Assembly: GCA_035644815.1 (NCBI GenBank)
Contig: DASQNU010000134.1
Location: 1 to 64,000, forward strand
Length of the DNA stretch: 64,000 bases
Direction of reading: 5' to 3'
From: Brevibacillus_F sp035644815
GTDB lineage: Bacteria; Bacillota; Bacilli; Brevibacillales; Brevibacillaceae
The translations under genes and the position numbers were made by a program. The notes below the pieces were generated by a model. The model did no database searches. It had not been told where the DNA came from and saw nothing but the letters and a program-made list of their open reading frames with translations. Below are positions 16,761 through 25,024 of the stretch, piece by piece (position 1 is the stretch's first letter; each line of letters starts with the position of its first letter).

Positions 16761-18560
16761 TTACGCTTCACTGTTCACCAGAGAGACAGCGGGTGTACTG
16801 CCAAAATCCTGAACATTCCACAGGTTATGATAGACGCCATCCGGTATCGCCAAGAGCTCCTCGTGTCTGCCCATTTCGACAATTTTTCCTTCTTTCATCA
16901 CCACGATTTTGTCCGCGTGAGTAATCGTAGAAAGGCGGTGGGCGACAATAATCGTCGTCCTCCCCTTGGACAAGCGTGCCAATGACTCCTGGATCATATG
17001 CTCCGATTCCAGATCGAGCGCGGACGTCGCCTCATCGAGAATTAAAATGGCCGGATCGCGAAGAAAGACTCTAGCGATGGCAACCCGTTGTTTTTGCCCT
17101 CCGGAAAGCTTCACGCCGCGTTCCCCCAGCTCGGTATCATACCCTTCCGGAAGCTCCGCAATAAAGTCATGCGCATTGGCCGCTTTGGCTGCTGCCATCA
17201 TGGCCTCTTCCGTAGCATTGGGATTACCCATCATGATATTGGCTCGTGCGGATTCGCTGAACAAGATATTGTCTTGCAGGACGATCCCGATATGGCTGCG
17301 CAGCTCTTGCTGCTTCACATCGCGAATATCTACACCATCGATCGTAATGCGGCCACCAGTGACATCCCAAAAGCGCGGAATCAGGCTGATCAAGGAAGAC
17401 TTTCCTCCCCCTGACATCCCCACGAGCGCGATCGTTTCGCCAGGCTGGATCGTCAAGTCGATTCCTTGCAGAACATCTGAGCCATCCTCGCGATACTTGA
17501 ACGATACGTTTTCAAAGCGGATCTCCCCGCGAATTTTGCCTGTGTGCGGCTGTACAGGAATTACTCCTGCATTCGGACGGTCGACGATATCGTATTGTTC
17601 ATCCATGAATTCAAACATCCGATCCATCGAGGCGATGGCCTGCGTTAAGGTTGTCGAGGAGTTGACGAGACGGCGCAACGGCGTATACAAGCGCTCCAGA
17701 TACGCATAGAACGCCACCATCGTCCCTACCGACAAGTCCCCTTGAATAACCTGATAGCCTGCATAGCCAATCACCAGCAGCGGAGCGATATCCGTAATCG
17801 TATTGACCACCGCAAAGGTATAGGCATTCCAGCTTGTATGCGCCAAGGCCCTTTGCAAAAAATGATTATTCTGCTTGGAAAATTTTTGTTCCTCATGCTT
17901 TTCCAGCGCAAAACCGCGGATCAGCGACATACCGTTGACCCGTTCATGCAGATGCCCCTGCAGCTGGGCCAACGCAGCGGAGCGGTCCTTCGTCAGCTCG
18001 CGCAGCTTTTTATAAAAGAATTTTACGGAGATCCCGTATAACGGGAAGATCAGCAATGCGGCGATCGTCAACGGTACGTCCATATACGTCATTAACCCGA
18101 TCGTCAGCGCAATCGTGATCAGATCCAGCCAAATATTCATCAAGCCGGTTTCGATAAAGCTCTTGGTCGATTCCACATCATTGATCACTCGGGAGATGAT
18201 CTCTCCCACTTTGTGGTTGTTATAGTAGCGCAGCGACAGACGCTGCAGATGAGCAAACAGCTGATTGCGGATATCGAACAGGATGCGGCTCGATACCCAT
18301 TGGGCAAAGTATTGGCGAAGATATTCAACCGGAGCCCGGACGACGGTAAAGATCAATAATGCAGCACCCATCAGCCAAAAAAGCCGGCTTACCTTTTCCT
18401 CAGTGGGAAGAGACCCCGGCAACAAATCATCGATGATATATTTAATGATTAACGGAATGGCGAGGGGAATCGCGAACTTGAGAATTCCGATAAAAATCGT
18501 AATGATAATTTTTCTAGTATACGGCTTGACGAAAGCCATATATCGTTTCACACTTTCCAA
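16761..18560 (-). CDS. ygaD: ABC exporter, fused permease-ATPase (YgaD-like)
   Basis: 599 residues. Residues 1-310 hold six membrane helices (ABC_membrane), the rest an ATPase domain with Walker A GMSGGGKSSLIS, signature LSGGQKQRVAIARV, Walker B ILILDEATSALD and H-loop AHRLSTI. It works as a homo- or heterodimeric exporter of lipids or drugs. The TTG start follows GGAGGGAGGG. Placement next to ntdP (ygaC) matches B. subtilis ygaC-ygaD, which supports the name. The gap to ntdP contains a terminator, so it has its own promoter. Confidence 0.92.
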   Translation of the reverse strand: MESVKRYMAFVKPYTRKIIITIFIGILKFAIPLAIPLIIKYIIDDLLPGSLPTEEKVSRLFWLMGAALLIFTVVRAPVEYLRQYFAQWVSSRILFDIRNQLFAHLQRLSLRYYNNHKVGEIISRVINDVESTKSFIETGLMNIWLDLITIALTIGLMTYMDVPLTIAALLIFPLYGISVKFFYKKLRELTKDRSAALAQLQGHLHERVNGMSLIRGFALEKHEEQKFSKQNNHFLQRALAHTSWNAYTFAVVNTITDIAPLLVIGYAGYQVIQGDLSVGTMVAFYAYLERLYTPLRRLVNSSTTLTQAIASMDRMFEFMDEQYDIVDRPNAGVIPVQPHTGKIRGEIRFENVSFKYREDGSDVLQGIDLTIQPGETIALVGMSGGGKSSLISLIPRFWDVTGGRITIDGVDIRDVKQQELRSHIGIVLQDNILFSESARANIMMGNPNATEEAMMAAAKAANAHDFIAELPEGYDTELGERGVKLSGGQKQRVAIARVFLRDPAILILDEATSALDLESEHMIQESLARLSKGRTTIIVAHRLSTITHADKIVVMKEGKIVEMGRHEELLAIPDGVYHNLWNVQDFGSTPAVSLVNSEA

Positions 18561-18628
18561 ACCTTTCCCTCCCTCCTGCTGCTTCGATTATTACGTAAAT
18601 AGACTGCGAATCATGCATGCTGAAAGTG

Positions 18629-18660
18629 AAATCCCTCTCCCGTTGCCGGGAAAGGGATTT
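18629..18660 (-). terminator. Hairpin terminator after ntdP
   Basis: AAATCCCTCTCCCG pairs with CGGGAAAGGGATTT around a four-base loop, right at the ntdP stop codon. The T tract on the minus strand is weak. Confidence 0.6.
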
Positions 18661-19196
18661 TATTCTTCATCGACGCGTACAAGCTGGTAACGCTCGTACC
18701 ATCTTTGGACAAACCCATTTTGGAAAGGACCGCGTCTCGCATGTACCCACTCTAACACTTCCTTGAGTGCACCTTGCACCCGCGCTACCACTTCGGGCGG
18801 ATAATTCATTTTTTGACTATGTAAGAGAAATTCCTCTTCATCCAGGATGTTATAAGTCATATCCGGGAATACTTTTACATCCAGATCGTAATCGATGTAG
18901 CTCAACAGGTTTCCCTTCAAGCTAAAAGGCGATCCGATATTACAGTAATAATAAATCCCGTCATCGCGAATCATAGCAATCGTGTTAAACCATTGCCCCC
19001 GACCAAACGTACAGATTGCCGGCTCGCGTGTCCGCCACTCCCGACCGTCAGACTCAGTTACCTTTACGCGGTCATTTCCGCCGATGACCACCGCATCACT
19101 CGAGTGGATCAGCGTGGTTTTGTCCCATATTCGATGCAAGGAATGGTCGTGTTTAAAGCTTTCTATGCGGATCGAAGTTCCTGGAGCTGGCGACAT
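18660..19196 (-). CDS. ntdP: Nucleoside tri- and diphosphatase NtdP (DUF402, YgaC)
   Basis: 178 residues, matching the 176 or so of B. subtilis YgaC. DUF402 enzymes of this type hydrolyse nucleoside tri- and diphosphates. Seen are IESFKHDHSLHRIWDKT at the N-terminus, the conserved YYYCNIGSPF block with DYDLDVKVFPD (metal-binding acids), the DEEEF motif, and the WYERYQ end. The ATG at 19196 was chosen from AAAGGGGAG six bases upstream. It neighbours ygaD as in B. subtilis. Confidence 0.92.
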   Translation of the reverse strand: MSPAPGTSIRIESFKHDHSLHRIWDKTTLIHSSDAVVIGGNDRVKVTESDGREWRTREPAICTFGRGQWFNTIAMIRDDGIYYYCNIGSPFSLKGNLLSYIDYDLDVKVFPDMTYNILDEEEFLLHSQKMNYPPEVVARVQGALKEVLEWVHARRGPFQNGFVQRWYERYQLVRVDEE

Positions 19197-19302
19197 GACT
19201 CTCCCCTTTCTTCTCTTCTCTGTAGCGGGGATGAAACTGGCAAAGCAATACCCCACGTGAACGTTTTACATGCAAACAACTAGCTTTGGGATGACTGACA
19301 TC

Positions 19303-19722
19303 CTATGTGTAAGAAGAGAGTTTTTTGGAAAGTGTAACATATTTTTGGATCTCGTAGCCAAGTGAATGATAAAACGGGAGGATCTCCGGGTTATCCTGAT
19401 TCACCATGATCAGCACACGATTCACTCCCCGCTGGCGAAAACGATTTTCCAGAGCTTCCACCAGTTTGCGCCCAACGCCCGTACCCTGCTTTTCCGGTAG
19501 TACGGCCAGTCGATAAAAATAAGCACGCGTTCCGTCGATCGTGCCTACGACTACACCTACGACTTCTCCAGATTGCTCGGCAACCATCACCAGTTCACTG
19601 TCCCAGGAAAGTTGTGCCGCCAGGGAATCAAGCGACTCCGTCTCTGTCTTATCAAGCCCGGTTTCTTGCCAAATACGCATTATTGCGGCATAGTCCCCGA
19701 GACGAAAGGTTCGAATCAGCAT
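19303..19722 (-). CDS. GNAT family N-acetyltransferase (RimI-like)
   Basis: 139 residues forming a single compact GNAT domain. Motif A is LAVLPEKQGTGVGRKLVEAL with the QGTGVG acetyl-CoA pyrophosphate loop; the C-terminal block is NQDNPEILPFYHSLGYE with the Tyr that usually acts as general acid. Acceptor unknown. The start follows AAGGAGG at a good distance. It lies 80 nt from fabL on the same strand. Confidence 0.9.
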   Translation of the reverse strand: MLIRTFRLGDYAAIMRIWQETGLDKTETESLDSLAAQLSWDSELVMVAEQSGEVVGVVVGTIDGTRAYFYRLAVLPEKQGTGVGRKLVEALENRFRQRGVNRVLIMVNQDNPEILPFYHSLGYEIQKYVTLSKKLSSYT

Positions 19723-19803
19723 ACTTGGCCTCCTTAGCTTCCATCTCCCTCTATTTTACACTAGATGTGCAAGTTTGTCTGCTTTGTTCACATCTGGAGT
19801 TTT

Positions 19804-20565
19804 TTAGGTCAGCAAGGAAATACCGCCATCTACGATCAGTGTTTGACCGCGGACCATCCATGCCTTGTCAGACAGGAGGAACATCACGGCGTTAGCCAAA
19901 TCTTCCGGTTCTACGATGCGCCCTGCAGGCGTACGGTTTGCCGAGCTTTGCAGGAGTTCTTCGCGGTTCGGGAAGTGACGCAGTGCATCCGTATCGACAG
20001 CGCCGCCAGATACCGCATTCACCACGATGTTATGTGGAGCAAGCTCTACTGCCAAATAGCGAGTCAATGCTTCCAAAGCCGCTTTGGATACGCCTACTGC
20101 TGTATAATTTTCCAATACGCGAATGGAACCGAGGCTGGAGAGGCTGACAATTTTTCCGCCTTCGCCTGTTTTCATCATCAGTTTGGCTGCTTCCTGCGCG
20201 CAGAACAGCAAAGCTTTGCTGTTGATTTCCATGGTCCAATCCCAATGGCTTTCTTCCAGTTCCATCAAGGGACGCAGCACGCCAGATGCAGCATTATTTA
20301 CCAGTATATCCAGTCTTCCACAATCCTGTTCAATCTGAGAAAACAATTCTTTGATTTTGCTAACATCACCTACATTGGCTTTCATCAGATGCACGCGTAC
20401 GCCTTTTGCTTCCAGCTCGGCTGCGGCTTCTTTTGCTGCTGTCCGATTGCGCAGGTAGTTCAACACCAAATCATAGCCCTGGTCTGCAAGCTGATGGGCA
20501 ATCGCTTTGCCGATCCCGCGGGTGCCTCCGGTTACTAACGCTACTTTTCCATTACGTGTCGCCAT
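19804..20565 (-). CDS. fabL: Enoyl-[acyl-carrier-protein] reductase (NADPH) FabL
   Basis: 253 residues. FabL is the NADPH enoyl-ACP reductase of Bacillus-type fatty acid synthesis, a short-chain dehydrogenase relative resistant to triclosan. The cofactor loop is VTGGTRGIGKA, NNAASG marks the catalytic Asn region, and the FabL-specific Tyr-x6-Lys is seen in YTAVGVSK instead of the usual YxxxK. Strong resemblance to B. subtilis FabL (YgaA), including VSLSSLGSIR. The upstream gap holds a FapR-like operator, which suggests control by malonyl-CoA. The start has AGGAGGC just before. Confidence 0.95.
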   Translation of the reverse strand: MATRNGKVALVTGGTRGIGKAIAHQLADQGYDLVLNYLRNRTAAKEAAAELEAKGVRVHLMKANVGDVSKIKELFSQIEQDCGRLDILVNNAASGVLRPLMELEESHWDWTMEINSKALLFCAQEAAKLMMKTGEGGKIVSLSSLGSIRVLENYTAVGVSKAALEALTRYLAVELAPHNIVVNAVSGGAVDTDALRHFPNREELLQSSANRTPAGRIVEPEDLANAVMFLLSDKAWMVRGQTLIVDGGISLLT

Positions 20566-20580
20566 GGATATGCCTCCTAT

Positions 20581-20607
20581 GTACTAACTATTATTATCAG
20601 GTACTAA
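20581..20607 (-). promoter_or_regulatory. FapR-like operator upstream of fabL
   Basis: On the minus strand TTAGTACCTGATAATAA (20591-20607) carries a perfect left half (TTAGTACC) of the FapR lipid-regulon operator and an imperfect right half. A second TTAGTAC follows 20 bases away (20581-20587). The site lies 15-40 nt before the fabL start, where it would block transcription. The consensus is recalled, not computed. Confidence 0.5.
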
Positions 20608-20684
20608 AAACGCTCCCTTCTTATCATACACATCTGCTATAATAAATTAAAGCATTTCCAATTTTGGGGAAGGGAGCAATTCCT

Positions 20685-22451
20685 TTGAAACAAAGATCCA
20701 TAGAAGAAATACAGCGGGACATCCACATGTTGAAACGCAATCAACAAGAAGTGATGCTGCGGCTGACCAACCTGGAGAATGAGCTAGCCATCCGCATGGC
20801 TGTGCAACAACCAGCAGCCGAGCAGCCTCCCGCTGTCATTGCCCCGCTCCATACTGAGCCTCCGGCAACCTCTGCACCGCCAGGAGAGTCTTCGCCACCA
20901 CCACCTCCTACACATGATCAGCATCGGGAAAAGGAGCTGGAAATGAAAATCGGCGGCACCTGGTTGAATCGCATCGGTGTCGTGGCTGTGATTTTAGGGC
21001 TGGCCTATTTCTTGAAATATTCCATCGATAATGATTGGATCGGACCAATTGGCCGGGTGTCACTGGGCATTTTGATTGGTCTGGCTATGTTCGGCTTTGG
21101 CGAAAAGCTGCGGGAAAAATATTCCGGCTATGCGCAAGGGCTTCTTGGCGGCGGCAGCCTAGCACTGTTCTTTTCGATTTATGCGGCCTACAACTTTTAT
21201 GAATTGATTCCTTCTCTGCTCGCCTTTGCGATCATGTCGCTCATCACCGTACTGACCGTCTTCATGGCGATCCGGCACAAATCGTTGACTATCGCAATTC
21301 TCGGAATCATTGGCGGTTATACGACTCCTTTTCTCGTCGGGGAAGAAAACGGCAGCCTGATCGGTTATTATGCCTACTATGCGCTTTTGACAGGCGGTGT
21401 GCTGGCTGTCTCCATCTATCAGAAATGGAATTCGTTACGCTACCTCAGCTTTGCTTTCAGTCACCTTGCGCTCGTCATTGGGGCAATCGGTTTTTTTACG
21501 ATGTCGTCTAGCGATGAAATCAGTTCGCTCGTCTATTCCGTCATCCTCTTTCTCTATTTTCTTGGGATCGCTTCAATTTACAATATTCGTCAAAAACGCA
21601 CCTCAACCGGCGGGGATGTTTCCCTGATCCTGATGAATGCCATGTTCTTCCTGGGAGAGAGCAGCATGCTGATCACCGAGCTTTTCGATACCGAATACAT
21701 CGGGTTTTACGTACTGCTGCTGGCAATCCTGTATATTTATCTCAGTCGGCTCTCCCATCGTGTGAACCAGACCGATCGGATGCAGGCCTACAGCTTGTTC
21801 ATCGTTGCCTTTATCTTTCTAACATTGGCAATTCCATTACAGCTGGAGGGATTCTCAATTGGCATGGCTTGGCTGGCGGAGGCCGTAGGATTGTTGTACA
21901 TGGCAAAACGCCTCCAAGTGCCAAGACTGTTCTACGGAAGCATGATCGTTCTCGCTTTAGGAACCATTGCTACGCAAGCCGAGTTGTTCGAGCTTGAATA
22001 TGAATCGCTGTTCCTGCTCAATATCCCTACACTGATGGCGCTTTTCATGCTTGCTGCCTACTACGTGATCGCCAAGCTGCAGCAGGACAGACCGATAGCC
22101 GCACGTGTGTTGAAAGGGTTTCTTCTTTTCTTCTTGTTTGAATTTTTGACATTGCAGAACGAGCATTATTTCTCCCTGATCGAGACGGATTTCTTCTCTT
22201 CTCCACGGCAAATCTCGTTAAGCATTATCTGGATGCTTTACGCGATTGCGCTGTTTGTCATCGGTCTAAAGCGGCACAGTCGCGCCCTTCGTTTTACTGC
22301 ACTCGGATTAATCGGATTGGTGATCATAAAAGCCTTTTTCATCGATTTGGCCGAGCTTGCAACCATCTTTAAAATCTTGCTGTTTATTGTGCTTGGTCTG
22401 CTCATGCTGGGCATCTCGTTTGTCTACCAGAAAAAGAAGCATTTGCTCTAA
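20685..22451 (+). CDS. DUF2339 polytopic membrane protein
   Basis: 588 residues. Residues 1-35 form a coiled coil (IEEIQRDIHMLKRNQQEVML), followed by a Pro-rich linker near 40-75, and then the hallmark start of DUF2339, EMKIGGTWLNRIGVVAVILG, leading into about 16 or more membrane helices. The biochemical role of the family is unknown, with cell envelope polymer handling sometimes suggested. The TTG start at 20685 follows GGGAAGGGAG at the right distance. DUF3999 follows after 16 nt, a pair found together in many genomes, so both probably act in one complex. Confidence 0.85.
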   Translation: MKQRSIEEIQRDIHMLKRNQQEVMLRLTNLENELAIRMAVQQPAAEQPPAVIAPLHTEPPATSAPPGESSPPPPPTHDQHREKELEMKIGGTWLNRIGVVAVILGLAYFLKYSIDNDWIGPIGRVSLGILIGLAMFGFGEKLREKYSGYAQGLLGGGSLALFFSIYAAYNFYELIPSLLAFAIMSLITVLTVFMAIRHKSLTIAILGIIGGYTTPFLVGEENGSLIGYYAYYALLTGGVLAVSIYQKWNSLRYLSFAFSHLALVIGAIGFFTMSSSDEISSLVYSVILFLYFLGIASIYNIRQKRTSTGGDVSLILMNAMFFLGESSMLITELFDTEYIGFYVLLLAILYIYLSRLSHRVNQTDRMQAYSLFIVAFIFLTLAIPLQLEGFSIGMAWLAEAVGLLYMAKRLQVPRLFYGSMIVLALGTIATQAELFELEYESLFLLNIPTLMALFMLAAYYVIAKLQQDRPIAARVLKGFLLFFLFEFLTLQNEHYFSLIETDFFSSPRQISLSIIWMLYAIALFVIGLKRHSRALRFTALGLIGLVIIKAFFIDLAELATIFKILLFIVLGLLMLGISFVYQKKKHLL

Positions 22452-22467
22452 AAGAGGAGGCATACCG

Positions 22468-23724
22468 ATGAGAATGCTAGTGTGCCTTGCCGCCATGATG
22501 CTATTTTCAACCAGCATCATGGCATCCGCTGCGGAGCGCCAAAACTTCGCTCATATGTCTGAGGACATGAACATCGAAGCAGATAAACGCTTCTTCACGA
22601 TTGAACTGGATCCGGGGCTTTTTTCTACCCTTTCTCCCGATCTGCGTGATCTGCGCCTTTTTTCCGGCGAACAGGAGATTGGTTACGCCCGGCTGCCAGA
22701 GGAACTAGCGTCCAATGCTCCCGTTCGACAGGAAGCTGCTGTGGAAACGATCAATGTAGGATCGTTTCCCGATGGCTCCTATGGATTCACGGTAAAGCTC
22801 GACACCCTGCAAGAAAAGCCTTCTGCCTTGCGCATCCAGTTTTCCGGAGAGCCTTATGTCGTTAAAGGAGAGTTATTTGGCAGCAGTGACAACTCCTCCT
22901 GGCAAAAGCTGCGGCCGATCACTCTTTTTGGCATTGAAGGGCGCACCAATGAGCTTGATCTCGCCGGGATTGAGTATCCGTATTTACGTGTCTTGTTAGC
23001 CAAGCCAAACGATGGCGAGCATCCGGTAGCGGGTGTGTATGCGATCATTGCCAAAGAGGCACAAGGAGCAGTCAACGGAAGCGAATGGACGCCAAGCTTT
23101 TCCGTAACACATGAGCAGCCGAAGGAAACGGTCGTGCTGGCTGATCTGATTCATCCGCATGCCGTTTCCAGCGTTTTTTCCATCCGCACAAAAGAGTTTG
23201 GCTTTCATCGGCGGGTCGTGCTGGAGGGAAGCCACACGCGCACGGAAAATTGGGAGCCGATTCAAAGCTCTTATGTGTATCGAGGACTCGATGCGACAGA
23301 TGAATGGCTGAGCGTCTCCTATCCTCCCGTTTCCTACCGGTTTTTGCGCTTACGGATCGCGGATGAGGACAATGCTCCGATTCCGATCGATAGCGTAACG
23401 GTTCGAACGTACCCTGTCCGTTTGCTGGTTAAGGCTCCGGCCACTGTAAAAGCACCGTTTCCATTGAAAGCGTACTGGGGGAATCCGGAGCTGTCTGCGC
23501 CAAGCTATGACGTCGGTGAATTCCTCACGCAAGCAACTGGCAATACACCGGATGCTGTCATGCGATACGGTCAGCAGAACCCTGACTACAAAGGCCCGCC
23601 TCCCGAAGAGCAGCCTTTTACAGAACGCTTTCCCTTCCTTTTGCCAGGCATCCTGATCGCGGCTGTCATCGTCGTCGGATATATGCTGGTGCGTACCATG
23701 AAACACGTCAACGGCCCTCGGTAA
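22468..23724 (+). CDS. DUF3999 secreted/membrane-anchored protein
   Basis: 418 residues. A signal peptide ends near residue 22 (STSIMASAAE), then an all-beta extracytoplasmic part of about 360 residues with two jelly-roll-like stretches, and a C-terminal membrane helix near 388-410 (LPGILIAAVIVVGYMLV). Together these mark the DUF3999 family, usually next to DUF2339. Function unknown; carbohydrate binding is an inference from the fold. Start chosen from AGAGGAGG before the ATG at 22468. Confidence 0.82.
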   Translation: MRMLVCLAAMMLFSTSIMASAAERQNFAHMSEDMNIEADKRFFTIELDPGLFSTLSPDLRDLRLFSGEQEIGYARLPEELASNAPVRQEAAVETINVGSFPDGSYGFTVKLDTLQEKPSALRIQFSGEPYVVKGELFGSSDNSSWQKLRPITLFGIEGRTNELDLAGIEYPYLRVLLAKPNDGEHPVAGVYAIIAKEAQGAVNGSEWTPSFSVTHEQPKETVVLADLIHPHAVSSVFSIRTKEFGFHRRVVLEGSHTRTENWEPIQSSYVYRGLDATDEWLSVSYPPVSYRFLRLRIADEDNAPIPIDSVTVRTYPVRLLVKAPATVKAPFPLKAYWGNPELSAPSYDVGEFLTQATGNTPDAVMRYGQQNPDYKGPPPEEQPFTERFPFLLPGILIAAVIVVGYMLVRTMKHVNGPR

Positions 23725-23794
23725 ACGGGGGCTGTTTTGCATGAATCTCTTTCTTCTGGAACATATTAGAAGGGTGTGAAAAGGGGGATGAACC

Positions 23795-24019
23795 GTGTAT
23801 ATAGGACGAGAGCTTTCCGAATTAACCATGACACCGGTGAAACAATGGGAACTAAATGAGCTTCTTTACTTTCATCACGCCATGTCGGAGCTGGCAGCCT
23901 ATTTGAATGCCGAGGGTGTCTCTCTGCATTCGAAGGTGATCCATGAGCTGGAAGCCCGTGGACCTATAGGCGGAGATCGCGGAGGCTGGGATCATTCTTC
24001 TATGCCGGTATATGACTAG
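23795..24019 (+). CDS. Small hypothetical protein (74 aa)
   Basis: 74 residues beginning at a GTG with AAGGGGG seven bases upstream. The N-terminal 50 residues look helical (VKQWELNELLYFHHAMSELA), and the tail is Gly- and Asp-rich. No membrane segment or cysteine. I do not recognise the family. It lies 70 nt after the DUF3999 gene on the same strand and ends in a strong terminator, so it may be the last gene of the DUF2339 transcript. Confidence 0.72.
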   Translation: MYIGRELSELTMTPVKQWELNELLYFHHAMSELAAYLNAEGVSLHSKVIHELEARGPIGGDRGGWDHSSMPVYD

Positions 24020-24025
24020 ACGTTG

Positions 24026-24068
24026 CCACATGGCTTGCAAGCTTATGCTCAAGCCGTGTGGTTCTTTT
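24026..24068 (+). terminator. Rho-independent terminator after the 74-aa gene
   Basis: CCACATGGCTTG pairs with CAAGCCGTGTGG, with one G-T pair, followed by TTCTTTTC. Confidence 0.8.
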
Positions 24069-24155
24069 CATTTCCACGAGAGCCGCGAAGCTCCAGCACC
24101 TGAAATGACCGTCTTTTCTGAATAAACTTTCTTTTTATTTTTCTTAATAAACCTC

Positions 24156-24184
24156 TTTACAAGGGAAGGATTTTCCAATATTCT
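24156..24184 (+). promoter_or_regulatory. SigA-type promoter of the micro-gene array
   Basis: TTTACA and TATTCT separated by exactly 17 bases, about 38 nt before the 28-residue gene. The spacer contains GGAAGGATTTTCC, a small inverted repeat that could serve as an operator. Confidence 0.55.
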
Positions 24185-24222
24185 ATGAGTACATTCAATC
24201 ACAAGGAAGGAGGTTCACCAAA

Positions 24223-24309
24223 ATGTTGATGACTGTTTTTGCCGCACCCACTCTTGATAAAGCAACAGGAACTTCATACGGTAGTACCTCCTACTTCGGC
24301 GTACGATAA
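24223..24309 (+). CDS. Micro-protein of 28 aa, function unknown
   Basis: 28 residues: a short hydrophobic start (MLMTVFAAPTL), then Thr/Ser/Gly/Tyr-rich DKATGTSYGSTSYFGVR. The ribosome binding site AAGGAAGGAGG is very strong and correctly spaced, a promoter lies upstream, and a seven-base hairpin (CGATAAG/CTTATCG) overlaps the stop codon. Two terminators follow. There is no cysteine, so a lanthipeptide or sactipeptide core is unlikely, and no maturation genes are nearby. It could be a secreted peptide, a leader peptide or a structural micro-protein; the sequence does not decide. Confidence 0.6.
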   Translation: MLMTVFAAPTLDKATGTSYGSTSYFGVR

Positions 24310-24346
24310 GCAACCTTATCGTCAATCAATTGTTACGTGCGAATGA

Positions 24347-24379
24347 GACCGTAGGTGCTACTAGGCTTACGGTCTTTTT
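24347..24379 (+). terminator. First of two tandem terminators
   Basis: GACCGTA pairs with TACGGTC, followed by TTTTT. Its flanks (GAG, CCGTAGG, TTTTTG) match the second terminator 50 nt on. Confidence 0.8.
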
Positions 24380-24398
24380 GCGCCCTTTTTCAGGGATG

Positions 24399-24434
24399 AG
24401 GCCGTAGGAAGCATAAGCAACTACGGCCTTTTTG
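24399..24434 (+). terminator. Second of two tandem terminators
   Basis: AGGCCGTAG pairs with CTACGGCCT, followed by TTTTT. It closely resembles the first and looks like a tandem duplicate. Confidence 0.85.
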
Positions 24435-24498
24435 TATCCTGATAGTGGTTGAATTTTACAGAAATGTTATTTATTCCTTTGAGAGGAGGTGAGCGTAT

Positions 24499-24660
24499 AT
24501 GATATTCAACTTCATTTTCTTCCGCGTCAAAATCGAGCGCAATGTTGCTTCTCGTGCGGAGCAGATCGCTGAATACCAACGTGAGCAATATTTGAACCAA
24601 GCTGCGGAAGCTTTCAAAATGTCTGCTGCCCAATATCCTGAATTTGTGAGCCGCATCTAG
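24499..24660 (+). CDS. YrzI family small protein, copy 1 (53 aa)
   Basis: 53 residues: a hydrophobic beta-like N-terminus (MIFNFIFFRVKIERN), then a helical Ala/Glu/Gln-rich stretch (ASRAEQIAEYQREQYLNQAA). This is the layout of the YrzI (Bac_small_yrzI) family of Bacillales micro-proteins, tentatively linked to sporulation. AGAGGAGGTGAG is a near-ideal ribosome binding site. Same length and layout as the third gene downstream (shared IER, QYQ-like and PE positions), suggesting duplication. Confidence 0.72.
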   Translation: MIFNFIFFRVKIERNVASRAEQIAEYQREQYLNQAAEAFKMSAAQYPEFVSRI

Positions 24661-24708
24661 TTCTTAGAGCCATATGGTTTTAGCTTCTATCCAAGGGAGG
24701 AATGTCAT

Positions 24709-24774
24709 ATGAAAAGACGTCAACGTCGCCATTTGTTCAAATTTACAATCGCCAAGGCGCTGGATAGCACCTGA
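24709..24774 (+). CDS. Basic micro-protein of 21 aa
   Basis: 21 residues, strongly basic at the start (MKRRQRRHLFKFTIAKALDST). Supported only by its position between two YrzI-like genes and by AAGGGAGG eight bases before the ATG. It may be a real micro-protein, or a remnant of a third YrzI copy. No function can be assigned. Confidence 0.45.
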   Translation: MKRRQRRHLFKFTIAKALDST

Positions 24775-24809
24775 CTGGCGAAAGCTACTATGGGAGGAGG
24801 GAATAAGCG

Positions 24810-24971
24810 ATGCAAATCCCAATGATCCTGTTCACGATCATCATTGAACGAAAAACGGCGAAGCCGGAAGAAATGGCTAGCCAATATCAACAACAGCAAA
24901 TGATTCAACAATTGGAAAACAAACGCTGGGAACAAATCTCCCAGCTGCCTGAATACTGTACGCGCTGGTAA
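24810..24971 (+). CDS. YrzI family small protein, copy 2 (53 aa)
   Basis: 53 residues: MQIPMILFTIIIERKTAK, a hydrophobic start ending in IER as in copy 1, then a Gln-rich helix (EEMASQYQQQQMIQQLE) and an aromatic tail with one cysteine. GGGAGGAGGG precedes the ATG. Clear YrzI architecture. It is the last gene of the array and ends in a strong bidirectional hairpin shared with mutY. Confidence 0.72.
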   Translation: MQIPMILFTIIIERKTAKPEEMASQYQQQQMIQQLENKRWEQISQLPEYCTRW

Positions 24972-24978
24972 TGCAAAA

Positions 24979-25016
24979 AAACTCCCTTGCCCATCACGAT
25001 CGATGCAAGGGAGTTT
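24979..25016. terminator. Bidirectional terminator between the micro-gene array and mutY
   Basis: AAACTCCCTTGC pairs perfectly with GCAAGGGAGTTT over a 14-base loop; T-rich runs follow on both strands. Confidence 0.85.
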
Positions 25017-25024
25017 CCTTTTCT

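Noticed and set aside
24223..24309. 28-aa peptide as a lanthipeptide or sactipeptide precursor
   Set aside because: It has no cysteine, and no modification, protease or exporter gene lies next to it; kept as an unknown micro-protein.
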